From positions 62,001 through 126,000 of the forward strand of contig JADIZB010000039.1 in assembly GCA_016705005.1 (NCBI GenBank): a stretch of DNA of 64,000 nucleotides. The letters run 5' to 3'. The position numbers and the translations under genes are program-made. Below are positions 17,412 to 25,367 of the stretch, piece after piece. The stretch comes from Bacteroidales bacterium (GTDB lineage: Bacteria > Bacteroidota > Bacteroidia > Bacteroidales > Lentimicrobiaceae). The notes below the pieces were generated by a model. The model saw nothing but the letters and a program-made list of their open reading frames with translations, was not told where the DNA came from and did no database searches. Position 1 is the first letter of the stretch. Each line of letters opens with the position of its first letter.

Positions 17412-18734
17412 ATGAATCATATCAGATTATTGATCGTAACTCTTGCTTTCAGCTTGATGTCAGCCGGAAATATTGCTTTTGCTCAATGGAATACTGTATT
17501 GACTGATGTAATTCCTACGGGAATATACATTTCACCTGACTATTCCAGTGACAGGACAATTTTTGTTATAGACAACCACAGGGTTCTATGGCGTAGTATA
17601 AATGAGGGGTTCTCATGGTCCAAAGTCCTCACCGCTCAGAATCAATCGGCACCTGAATTCCTGCGTATGTTAATTTCACCGGAATTTTTAGCGGATGGTG
17701 CCGCATATGTGATTAAAACAAATGGCGAAGTACTGAAGTCATCGGATTCAGGTTTTTCATGGGCCCCAATGCCAGACTTGCCTGCAAATGTTACTGATCT
17801 GGCTTACAGTCCTTTACCAGGGAATAGCAACTATATTTACGCTTTAACGGGTGGTGGAGGCCCCGAAAATCTGTTTGTTTCCACAGACGAGGGCATCACC
17901 TGGTCACATCTGCAGAACTTATCTTCATCAACTGAAACTTTTCCCCGGTTATGGATATCCGGAGAAACCGATTCAGGCTTCTTTCTCGCCCTTCAATCTG
18001 AAAAAGACATTTATCTGTCGCCGGATGGTGGAACAAACCTCTATCTTTCATTTAATCAGGGATTTGAAAGTTCACTAAGTGATGTAGTATTTTCACCTGA
18101 ATTCTCAACGGATAGTACATTGTACGCATCCGACTGGAAATTTATCTGGAAAAACAATCATGCAGGAAATCCACTTAGTTGGATAAAGTCAGAGCTTCAG
18201 ACAGGTGAGATGCCGATCAAACTTGCCATCTCCCCTTCTTTTCAGACAGACAGAACTATTTATGCCACCTCCTCCGAAAAGGTGATTAAAAGGTCGCCTG
18301 ACGGGGGAATTACCTGGGAGAATTTTGGCATCCCACTAAACATGAATACAAGCCAGATTGCCATTTCCAGTGAAGCACCACTTACTATGTTCATAGGCAT
18401 CATCAGTGATGACATGACATCCGGTAAGATTCTCAAATCAGAATTCTTCAATGGAATTGAGGATAAGCAGTGGTTAAAGCATGTGAATTGTTATCCAAAT
18501 CCGGCGTTCGGTGAAACAAAAATTAGTTTTACCACAAACAAACACAGCAACATTACACTATCCATCTTTGATGTTCTCGGGAATATGATTCTCTGCAGGA
18601 ACCTGGGAGAATTTGACACAGGTAATCAATCTGTTACCTTGCCACTGGACGGGAATCTGGCCGTTAGTGGACTTTATTTTTGTCGTTTACATTCAGGCAA
18701 TGAATACTATTCAATCAAACTGGCTGTTAGATAA
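17412..18734 (+). CDS. Secreted Asp-box (BNR) repeat protein with T9SS sorting domain
   Basis: 440 residues from the ATG at 17412, which gives the signal peptide MNHIRLLIVTLAFSLMSAG..AFAQ; the upstream reading starts at TTG. The mature protein is a beta-propeller-like array marked by sialidase-type Asp boxes (SxDxGxxW): SSDSGFSWAPM, STDEGITWSHL, SPDGGTNLYLSF and SPDGGITWENF, plus a degenerate SINEGFSW. The last ~80 residues (from VNCYPNPAFGETKISF to YYSIKLAVR) are a T9SS type A sorting domain. Enzymatic sialidase residues (FRIP motif) are not seen, so a binding or scaffold role is more likely than hydrolysis (inference). It is followed on the same strand by another T9SS cargo gene. Confidence 0.88.
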   Translation: MNHIRLLIVTLAFSLMSAGNIAFAQWNTVLTDVIPTGIYISPDYSSDRTIFVIDNHRVLWRSINEGFSWSKVLTAQNQSAPEFLRMLISPEFLADGAAYVIKTNGEVLKSSDSGFSWAPMPDLPANVTDLAYSPLPGNSNYIYALTGGGGPENLFVSTDEGITWSHLQNLSSSTETFPRLWISGETDSGFFLALQSEKDIYLSPDGGTNLYLSFNQGFESSLSDVVFSPEFSTDSTLYASDWKFIWKNNHAGNPLSWIKSELQTGEMPIKLAISPSFQTDRTIYATSSEKVIKRSPDGGITWENFGIPLNMNTSQIAISSEAPLTMFIGIISDDMTSGKILKSEFFNGIEDKQWLKHVNCYPNPAFGETKISFTTNKHSNITLSIFDVLGNMILCRNLGEFDTGNQSVTLPLDGNLAVSGLYFCRLHSGNEYYSIKLAVR

Positions 18735-18804
18735 CCGATTACAGGTATTTCCATGTCGTCGGATCAGAGAATGAGCCACCTCAAATTAAAACGGGAGAAA
18801 TTTT

Positions 18805-20412
18805 ATGTTTAAAATGTTATTCACTGGCAGGTTTCTTTTAATCATTTGTACTATTTGTTTTTACCAATTGAAGGAATCAACCGGACAAACCATTATGATC
18901 CAGGGGGAACAAACCGGAATTCTGGATGCAGATACTGTGCTCATAACCGGAAATGTTTCCGTTCCGGCAGGTGGGACTCTCACATTCCTGCCCGGTACCA
19001 CCATACTAACTACCGGCTTCTTCGGTATTAATGTTGAAGGTACTCTTCTGGCTGAAGGAACCATAAACAGTAAACTGGTATTCTCGGTGGCGGATACTTC
19101 AGGTTTTTACAACTTATATGACAGCCGCGGGGGCTGGAACGGAATCAATTTCCTCTCAACAGATCAGGCAGGTGATTCGTCAATTTTCAGTCATTGTACT
19201 TTTTATTATGGGAAGGCTTTCGGTGATTCAATCAATAAGATGGGAGGCGCTTTAAACATCAGAAATTTCAGTAAAATAAGAATTTCCGATTGTGAATTTA
19301 AACATAATAAGGCCATTTTCTGGGGAGGGGCCGTTTTTGCTGAAGATAGCGACCTGAAGATAACGAATACAGAATTTTCCGATAATTTCTGTGGTACTCC
19401 GGGACCCCCATACGGCTACGGAGGCGCTGCATGTTTCAGGTACTCCGATGCTGACCTGACCGGCTGCAGATTTTACGGGAACAGTTCAACAGGAATCGGA
19501 GGAGCTGTCTCATGCGAGTATTCGGATGTTCTGATCACTACAGGCGTGTTTCAGGATAATTTCAGTGGTTTGGGGGGAGCCCTGGGTTACCTGCGATCAA
19601 ATCCGGATCGACCGGTTTCATGTAATCTCTTTACTGGAAATTCCTCGCTTTTCTTCGGAGGAGCTATCTCATGTAACAGGGCCAACCCTTCATTCATCAA
19701 CAATACAATAACCGAAAATCATTCAGTTTCCTATGGTGGAGGTTTTTACTGCAACGACAGTGCTGCTCCTGTGCTGATCAATACAATTCTTTATGGTAAT
19801 TACGCACCGGAAGGTCAGCAGGTATATATCTGGGATGTGAATTCGTCACCCTCATTTTATTATTGCAATGTACAGGGAGATTCTGCAGCATTTGGTGGTA
19901 CCGGAGGAATCGGCTTCAATTCTCCCTATCTATACAATACCGACACGTTACCTTTGTTTTCAGGAATTTACCCATCCCCTTTTACACTTTCTGACAATTC
20001 ACCCTGTATCAATGCGGGAAATCCCGACACAACTGGTTTGATGCTACCCGAAACAGATCTTGCAGGAAATATCCGGATTGTTGGTAATGTAATTGATCAG
20101 GGTTGTTATGAAAACCAGTCTGGTTTAACAGCAACCGGGAGGGTAAATAAAGAATTTCAAATTCTCTGCTATCCGAACCCATTCCGCGAAAATGTCACTT
20201 TCATTTTACCCGGCGAATACCATGGAAACTGGTCAATCAACATTACGGATATGTCCGGTAAGATGGTTTTCAGTTCATCATCTATGAAAGGAAACAGCTT
20301 TAACTGGAACGTTGGGACTGATAAAACAACAGGACTTAATCCCGGTTTTTACTGTGTCTCCATCAGTGCAGGGAAGGTGAATGGCTCGGCTTTAATTCTG
20401 CATGTTGAATAG
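18805..20412 (+). CDS. Secreted parallel beta-helix protein with PMP-like repeats and T9SS sorting domain
   Basis: 535 residues. A signal peptide (about residues 1-28, ending STGQ) is followed by a right-handed beta-helix. At least six turns carry the polymorphic-outer-membrane-protein signature GG[AG]: FWGGAVFAE, GYGGAACFR, GIGGAVSCE, GLGGALGYL, FFGGAISCN and SYGGGFYCN, each preceded by an FxxN-like element such as FYGNSSTG. A choice-of-anchor-like segment (SPCINAGNPDTTG, GNVIDQGCYE) closes the helix. The C-terminal ~80 residues (ILCYPNPFRENVTF to LILHVE) are a T9SS sorting domain. A GGGAG-type ribosome site (GGGAG, 18793-18797) precedes the start. It probably acts as a surface adhesin or scaffold; no catalytic site was identified. 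Confidence 0.9.
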   Translation: MFKMLFTGRFLLIICTICFYQLKESTGQTIMIQGEQTGILDADTVLITGNVSVPAGGTLTFLPGTTILTTGFFGINVEGTLLAEGTINSKLVFSVADTSGFYNLYDSRGGWNGINFLSTDQAGDSSIFSHCTFYYGKAFGDSINKMGGALNIRNFSKIRISDCEFKHNKAIFWGGAVFAEDSDLKITNTEFSDNFCGTPGPPYGYGGAACFRYSDADLTGCRFYGNSSTGIGGAVSCEYSDVLITTGVFQDNFSGLGGALGYLRSNPDRPVSCNLFTGNSSLFFGGAISCNRANPSFINNTITENHSVSYGGGFYCNDSAAPVLINTILYGNYAPEGQQVYIWDVNSSPSFYYCNVQGDSAAFGGTGGIGFNSPYLYNTDTLPLFSGIYPSPFTLSDNSPCINAGNPDTTGLMLPETDLAGNIRIVGNVIDQGCYENQSGLTATGRVNKEFQILCYPNPFRENVTFILPGEYHGNWSINITDMSGKMVFSSSSMKGNSFNWNVGTDKTTGLNPGFYCVSISAGKVNGSALILHVE

Positions 20413-20561
20413 CCTCTGCTGAAGTCAGAACTTTGCTGATCCGGATTTTCCTTTTTAATCATTTATTAATTATTTGATTGATATTATGTGACTTAGGTAA
20501 GTTGCAATATTAAATAAGTATTAACACGATTATCTTTATAACATTTTTTCAAATTCATCAT

Positions 20562-20604
20562 ATTGATGTTGATTTTTTTTTAATTTTACAACATAAACAT
20601 CAAT
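20562..20604. promoter_or_regulatory. Inverted repeat ATTGATGTT-N25-AACATCAAT before the ROK regulator
   Basis: A perfect 9-bp inverted repeat, the second arm ending 8 bp before the ATG of the ROK regulator, in a very AT-rich ~200-bp gap. The position suits autoregulation by the ROK repressor, whose family (NagC, Mlc, XylR) binds AT-rich dyads. It could also simply form a 5' leader hairpin. Confidence 0.35.
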
Positions 20605-20612
20605 TCTGGTAT

Positions 20613-21842
20613 ATGACAGGAACAACCTACCTTTTCAAAACAAGAAAAAGTGAGGAGCCGGTGAAGAACAATTTCCTCAGAAAAATAGCACTCAAACAAT
20701 CAATCGTTAAAGAACTTTATCAGCACGGCGAGTTATCTATATTCAGGCTCAGTCAAACGATAAAGATGAGCACGCCAACCATTACAAGGGCAGTGGAAGA
20801 ACTGATAGAGGAGCAACTCATCAGGGAGGTTGGTATAGGCGAATCCACAGGAGGGCGTCGTCCGAGTCTCTTCGGCATCAATCCCTCTTCAAGATATGTG
20901 CTTGGAATTGATCTTGAACGGTATTTTGTAAGAATGGGCATCTTTGATTTTGCAAATCAACCGGTTTCTGAAATTCATGAACTGAATGAAGGACTAGATA
21001 CACACCCTGATATTCTTCAGTTTATTGCTGAAAAGGTAAGTGAACTGATGGAAGCATACAGTATTGATGAGAACAAAATGCTCGGTATAGGAATTTCATT
21101 GCCTGGATTAATTGATGTTAAAACTGGGCTTTCGTATACTTATCTGAATACTGGCCGGCCGGCTGCCGATATTCTGAGTGAAAAAACAGGGTTTCCTGTT
21201 TTCATTGAACATGATACAAGAGCTATGGCCTGGGGTGAACAGGCATTCGGACTTGCCCGCGGACATCAGAATGTATTGTGTATGAATGTAGGCAGTGGTA
21301 TTGGTCTGAGTATGATACTCAATGGCAAGCTTTATCTGGGCCATTCCGGTTATTCAGGTGAATTTGGCCATATACAGATTGAGCCCAACGGACAACTTTG
21401 TCATTGCGGAAAAATAGGTTGCATTGAAACCCTTGCCAGCGGAAAATCGATGGTAGCCAAAGCAAGACGCGAAATAGCCGGCGGAGCAATATCACAGATC
21501 AGCAGTATGCTCGAAGGAGACCCTTCAAAACTAAATACCAGGATGATTATGGAAGCTGCCAGAAAAGGTGATCAGTTTGCCATCGACCTCCTGGCAAAAA
21601 TCGGAGAAGCCCTGGGCAAAGGACTGTCAATGCTTATTCACCTTTTCAATCCGGAGCTTATCATCATTGGTGGCGAAATGTCAAGAGCTGCCGATTATCT
21701 TATTTCACCCATCGAGAGTAATCTGAATGTATATACAATTTCACGGATCCGAAGGGATGCCAGGATTGTAGCCTCCAACCTCGGCGATAACGCCCGGCTG
21801 ATGGGAACTGTAGCACTGGTGATGAACAGGATATTTAACTGA
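20613..21842 (+). CDS. ROK family transcriptional regulator (NagC/XylR-like)
   Basis: 409 residues. The N-terminal winged helix-turn-helix (about 30-95) contains LSIFRLSQTIKMSTPTITRA as recognition unit, followed by GGRRPSLFGINP. The C-terminal sugar-binding ROK domain has GIDLERY, GIGISLPGLID, the phosphate loop NVGSGIGLSM, and the zinc-binding signature GHIQIEPNGQLCHCGKIGCIE (CxCGxxGCxE). In this family binding of a sugar or sugar phosphate releases the operator. Its position 194 bp ahead of an amino-sugar transporter, kinase and hexosaminidase on the same strand points to control of GlcNAc/GalNAc use (inference). It may alternatively retain kinase activity, but the HTH favours a regulator. 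Confidence 0.92.
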   Translation: MTGTTYLFKTRKSEEPVKNNFLRKIALKQSIVKELYQHGELSIFRLSQTIKMSTPTITRAVEELIEEQLIREVGIGESTGGRRPSLFGINPSSRYVLGIDLERYFVRMGIFDFANQPVSEIHELNEGLDTHPDILQFIAEKVSELMEAYSIDENKMLGIGISLPGLIDVKTGLSYTYLNTGRPAADILSEKTGFPVFIEHDTRAMAWGEQAFGLARGHQNVLCMNVGSGIGLSMILNGKLYLGHSGYSGEFGHIQIEPNGQLCHCGKIGCIETLASGKSMVAKARREIAGGAISQISSMLEGDPSKLNTRMIMEAARKGDQFAIDLLAKIGEALGKGLSMLIHLFNPELIIIGGEMSRAADYLISPIESNLNVYTISRIRRDARIVASNLGDNARLMGTVALVMNRIFN

Positions 21843-22036
21843 TGTCATCATGAAAATAAGTCAGCAATCCGGAAACATGAATATTACCTTTTAACTGAAA
21901 GGAATTTCACAGGGTTCTATACCGGTTTTGTTTTCAGTGTCGTGATATTCTATTACATGCCGGCCACCAAACCGAAAGTGCAGAAGATTCACGATCCGTT
22001 TTAAATTTCCAATTCGAAACATTCAACATTATTGTT

Positions 22037-23308
22037 ATGCAGGCTGAGTCCATTTCCCAAAACGATCGCAGATCCTATATAATTTCAATCAGCATAATCG
22101 GTGCATTGTTTTTTATCTTTGGATTTGTCACCTGGTTAAACGGTACACTGATTCCTTTTCTGAAAATAGCCTGCGAACTAACTAATCTGCAGGCTTATTT
22201 TGTAACCTTCGCTTTTTATATCTCTTATCTGATAATGGCCCCGCCTTCGTCCTGGGTACTTCACAAAATTGGCTTTAAAAACGGGATGGCTGCGGGTCTT
22301 GGGGTCATGGCCATTGGTTCGCTTGTCTTTATTCCGGCATCGTATTCCCGTGACTTCGGGTTGTTCCTTACCGGGTTATTTATACAGGGTTCAGGGCTTG
22401 CATTGCTTCAAACAGCATCCAATCCGTATATTACCATTATCGGGCCCCGGGAATCAGCTGCCAAAAGAATCGCAATTATGGGGATCTGCAATAAGGTAGC
22501 CGGAACCATCAGCCCTATAATTCTCGGTGCATTGATCCTTCAGGGAGCAAATGAGTTAATGGAAAGTGCAAAACTAATGACTGGCCCGGAAAAAACAGTT
22601 ATCCTTGACAACCTTGCCCAAAGGGTTATTCTTCCCTATGTTATCATGGCCATTGTGCTTTTCCTTCTTGCTTTTATGATCAGGCTTGCACACCTGCCTG
22701 AAGTGGATACCGATAACGAAGAGACAGTTTCGGCAAACCGCCTTTCAAAGAAAACTGCATGGTATCAGTTCCCTCATCTCATCCTTGGGTTCATCACATT
22801 GTTTCTGTATGTCGGAGTGGAAGTAATGGCCGGCGATACCATAGCCCTCTATGGAAAATCACTGGGCATCTCACTTGATCAGTCACGATATTTTACCAGT
22901 CTTACATTGATTTCAATGGTGGTTGGTTACATCATTGGCATAATTACCATACCCCGATTGATCAGGCAGGAAAAAGCACTTGCATTTTCGGCCATACTGG
23001 GTGTGTTGTTTACTCTTGCAGCGTTATTTACCAGCGGATTTACAAGCGTAGTCTTTATCGCCCTGCTAGGGCTTGCCAACGCCATGATGTGGCCTTCAAT
23101 CTGGCCATTGGCTATAGCCGACCTGGGCAGATTTACAAAAGCAGGATCAGCCCTGCTCATCATGGGTATAGCCGGAGGCGCCCTGATTCCATTGCTTTAC
23201 GGCTCACTGGTTGATGTAATAGGCAATCAACAGGCGTACTGGATTATGATTCCATTCTATTTATTCATTCTTTATTATGCCATCGCTGGGCATAAGATCA
23301 GAACTTAA
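22037..23308 (+). CDS. Sugar:H+ symporter, MFS FucP/NagP type
   Basis: 423-residue inner-membrane transporter of the FHS/FucP branch of the major facilitator superfamily (glucose, galactose, fucose and N-acetylglucosamine carriers), with about 12 hydrophobic segments. Diagnostic stretches: FFIFGFVTWLNGTLIPFLK in TM1, YLIMAPPSSWVLHKIGFKNGM, LLQTASNPYITIIGP, and the C-terminal NAMMWPSIWPLAI. The gene begins the unit downstream of the ROK regulator and is 13 bp before the nucleotidyltransferase gene. The neighbouring hexosaminidase suggests an N-acetylhexosamine substrate (NagP-like), but this cannot be read from the sequence alone. Confidence 0.9.
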   Translation: MQAESISQNDRRSYIISISIIGALFFIFGFVTWLNGTLIPFLKIACELTNLQAYFVTFAFYISYLIMAPPSSWVLHKIGFKNGMAAGLGVMAIGSLVFIPASYSRDFGLFLTGLFIQGSGLALLQTASNPYITIIGPRESAAKRIAIMGICNKVAGTISPIILGALILQGANELMESAKLMTGPEKTVILDNLAQRVILPYVIMAIVLFLLAFMIRLAHLPEVDTDNEETVSANRLSKKTAWYQFPHLILGFITLFLYVGVEVMAGDTIALYGKSLGISLDQSRYFTSLTLISMVVGYIIGIITIPRLIRQEKALAFSAILGVLFTLAALFTSGFTSVVFIALLGLANAMMWPSIWPLAIADLGRFTKAGSALLIMGIAGGALIPLLYGSLVDVIGNQQAYWIMIPFYLFILYYAIAGHKIRT

Positions 23309-23321
23309 ACACACTTCTTTT

Positions 23322-24233
23322 ATGAAACCTACATTGGTTATTCTTGCAGCCGGCATGGGAAGCCGCTATGGCGGACTTAAACAGGTTGATCCGATAGGGC
23401 CTTCAGGCGAAACAATTCTCGATTATTCCGTTTATGATGCCATCAGAGCCGGATTCGGAAAAGTAGTTTTCGTTATCCGCAGAGACATTGAAAAAGATTT
23501 CAGAGAATTATTCATCGACAGGTTCAGAAAACACATTGAGATTGAATGGGTTTTTCAGGAAACCGGCAATTTACCTGATGGTTTTACAGCACCTGAAGGA
23601 AGGAGCAAGCCTTGGGGAACCGGCCATGCAGTTCTTATGGCGGCCGGTAAGGTGAATGAACCCTTCGCAGTAATTAATGCCGATGATTTTTATGGGTACG
23701 ATGCATTTAAAACTCTCTGCGATTATTTTAACACTCAGGAAGCTTCCCTGTCAAATAATTATGCAATGGTCGCTTACGAATTGCAGAATACACTCTCCGA
23801 TTTCGGTACTGTTTCACGCGGGGTATGTTTGGCCGATGATAATGGCTGGTTATTGAGTGTAACTGAAAGAACCCAGATTGAAAGAATCGGAGAAACAATA
23901 GTTTATCGCGAACCACAGGGAAACGAAATTCTGCTCGAAGATAAAACACAGGTTTCCATGAATTTCTGGGGATTCACCCCTGGATTCTTTCAACACCTCG
24001 AAGAACAGTTTATCAACTTCCTTAAATCCAACAATGGCAATCTCAGATCAGAATTCTATATTCCTTCAGTGGTAGACAATCTGATAAAAAACGGACAGGA
24101 GAAAGTCAGGGTATTGAGCAATTCGGGTCAATGGTTTGGGATTACCTATCGCGAAGACAAGCCGTTGGTAATCATTAATATAAATGAATTAATAAAAAGC
24201 GGCGCCTACCCTGCCAGTCTCTGGAAAAGTTAG
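23322..24233 (+). CDS. Sugar-1-phosphate nucleotidyltransferase
   Basis: 303 residues from the ATG at 23322; the longer reading overlaps the transporter and is rejected. GT-A type nucleotidyltransferase with the N-terminal nucleotide loop LAAGMGSRYGGLKQVDPIG (GxGxRxGGxKQ), the metal-binding Asp in FAVINADDFYG, and PWGTGHAVLMAA for base binding. It is 13 bp upstream of a NahK-like sugar 1-kinase, so the natural substrate is likely the GlcNAc-1-P or GalNAc-1-P made by that kinase, giving UDP-HexNAc (inference). It is a different family from the GlmU-like protein at 7-8 kb and has no acetyltransferase domain. Confidence 0.88.
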   Translation: MKPTLVILAAGMGSRYGGLKQVDPIGPSGETILDYSVYDAIRAGFGKVVFVIRRDIEKDFRELFIDRFRKHIEIEWVFQETGNLPDGFTAPEGRSKPWGTGHAVLMAAGKVNEPFAVINADDFYGYDAFKTLCDYFNTQEASLSNNYAMVAYELQNTLSDFGTVSRGVCLADDNGWLLSVTERTQIERIGETIVYREPQGNEILLEDKTQVSMNFWGFTPGFFQHLEEQFINFLKSNNGNLRSEFYIPSVVDNLIKNGQEKVRVLSNSGQWFGITYREDKPLVIININELIKSGAYPASLWKS

Positions 24234-24246
24234 GATCCCATACTAT

Positions 24247-25341
24247 ATGGATTTTGATTTCACTAAGCTTTATAAGGTATTCAGTATTCCTGCAAACGAA
24301 TACACTGTTGATCGGTTGCAGCACGGTCACATCAATACTACTTTTATTGTCACAGTTGCGGGAAGGCCAGTATTTATCCTTCAAAAGATAAATACTTCGG
24401 TATTCACAGATGTTGACAAGCTGATGGATAATTACAGGCTTGTTACTATTGCTCTTTCCCGATTCAAGTGGACTAAGGGTTTCGGTCTGATAACCCCGGA
24501 ACTTATCGATACCCGGGATGGCAAACCGTTTTATTCTGACAGCTCAAAGGAATGCTGGAGGCTGATAACCTATATTGACGGTGCTGATTGCACTGCTGTT
24601 CCACACAACATTGAAACTGCATATCAGGGCGGTCTCGCCTTCGGGGCATTTTTAAAGGGTGTTTCTGAAATTAATCCTGCGGATTTGTTTCAGATTCTGC
24701 CTGATTTTCATTCCCTTGAAAGGAGATACAACGAGTTTTTAAAAGCCCGGGAATCTGCACCATCTGGAAGGATATCCCTATCAGAAAGTGAAATCGATTT
24801 CGTAAAGAGAAAACATACTTCCCTGATAAATATATCAGGTTATCTGGATTCAGGTGCCATTCCTTTGCGGGTTGTACACAATGATACGAAATTGTCGAAT
24901 GTGATTTTCGCAACCGATGGAACTTTCAGGGGAGTCATCGATCTGGATACAGTCATGGCAGGTTCTGCATTATTTGATTTTGGAGATGCCATCCGTTCCA
25001 TGGCCAATTCTGCATGCGAGGATGAGACTGACATTACAAAAGTGAAATTTGAGATCAGCTTATTTGAAGCATTTTCAAAGGGATACCTTATATCGGCGGG
25101 TTCATTGCTTCACAAAACGGAAACAGATCTTTTGGCGGAATCTGCCCTATTTATGACCTATATTATCGGAATGCGATTCCTGACCGACTTCCTGAATGGG
25201 GATATCTACTTCAGGACTGATTATCAAACCCATAATCTGGTCAGGGCAAAGAATCAGTTCAGAATGATGGAACAAATGGAGTCAGAAATGGCCGCGATGC
25301 GGGCAATTATAGAAAAACACAGAAAATTGATCGGTAAATAA
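24247..25341 (+). CDS. NahK-like N-acetylhexosamine 1-kinase (APH-fold phosphotransferase)
   Basis: 364-residue aminoglycoside-phosphotransferase-fold kinase. The N-terminal ATP lobe has GHINTTFIV and FILQKINTSVF. The catalytic loop VVHNDTKLSNVIF places the base at Asp213, and the metal motif IDLDTVMAG places Asp232/Asp234. The exact combination HNDTKLxNV plus IDLDTVMxG is that of NahK/LnpB, which phosphorylates GlcNAc and GalNAc at C1, rather than of antibiotic or choline kinases. It is sandwiched between a nucleotidyltransferase and a GH20 hexosaminidase with gaps of 13 and 26 bp, which agrees with salvage of free N-acetylhexosamines to UDP-sugars. The exact acceptor sugar is not determined. 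Confidence 0.85.
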   Translation: MDFDFTKLYKVFSIPANEYTVDRLQHGHINTTFIVTVAGRPVFILQKINTSVFTDVDKLMDNYRLVTIALSRFKWTKGFGLITPELIDTRDGKPFYSDSSKECWRLITYIDGADCTAVPHNIETAYQGGLAFGAFLKGVSEINPADLFQILPDFHSLERRYNEFLKARESAPSGRISLSESEIDFVKRKHTSLINISGYLDSGAIPLRVVHNDTKLSNVIFATDGTFRGVIDLDTVMAGSALFDFGDAIRSMANSACEDETDITKVKFEISLFEAFSKGYLISAGSLLHKTETDLLAESALFMTYIIGMRFLTDFLNGDIYFRTDYQTHNLVRAKNQFRMMEQMESEMAAMRAIIEKHRKLIGK

Positions 25342-25367
25342 GTTCAGAAATATAAAAACCACAGCGA

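Noticed and set aside
21417..21440. ROK protein as a sugar kinase only
   Set aside because: It has a clear N-terminal winged helix-turn-helix before the ROK domain, so a regulator is the better call.
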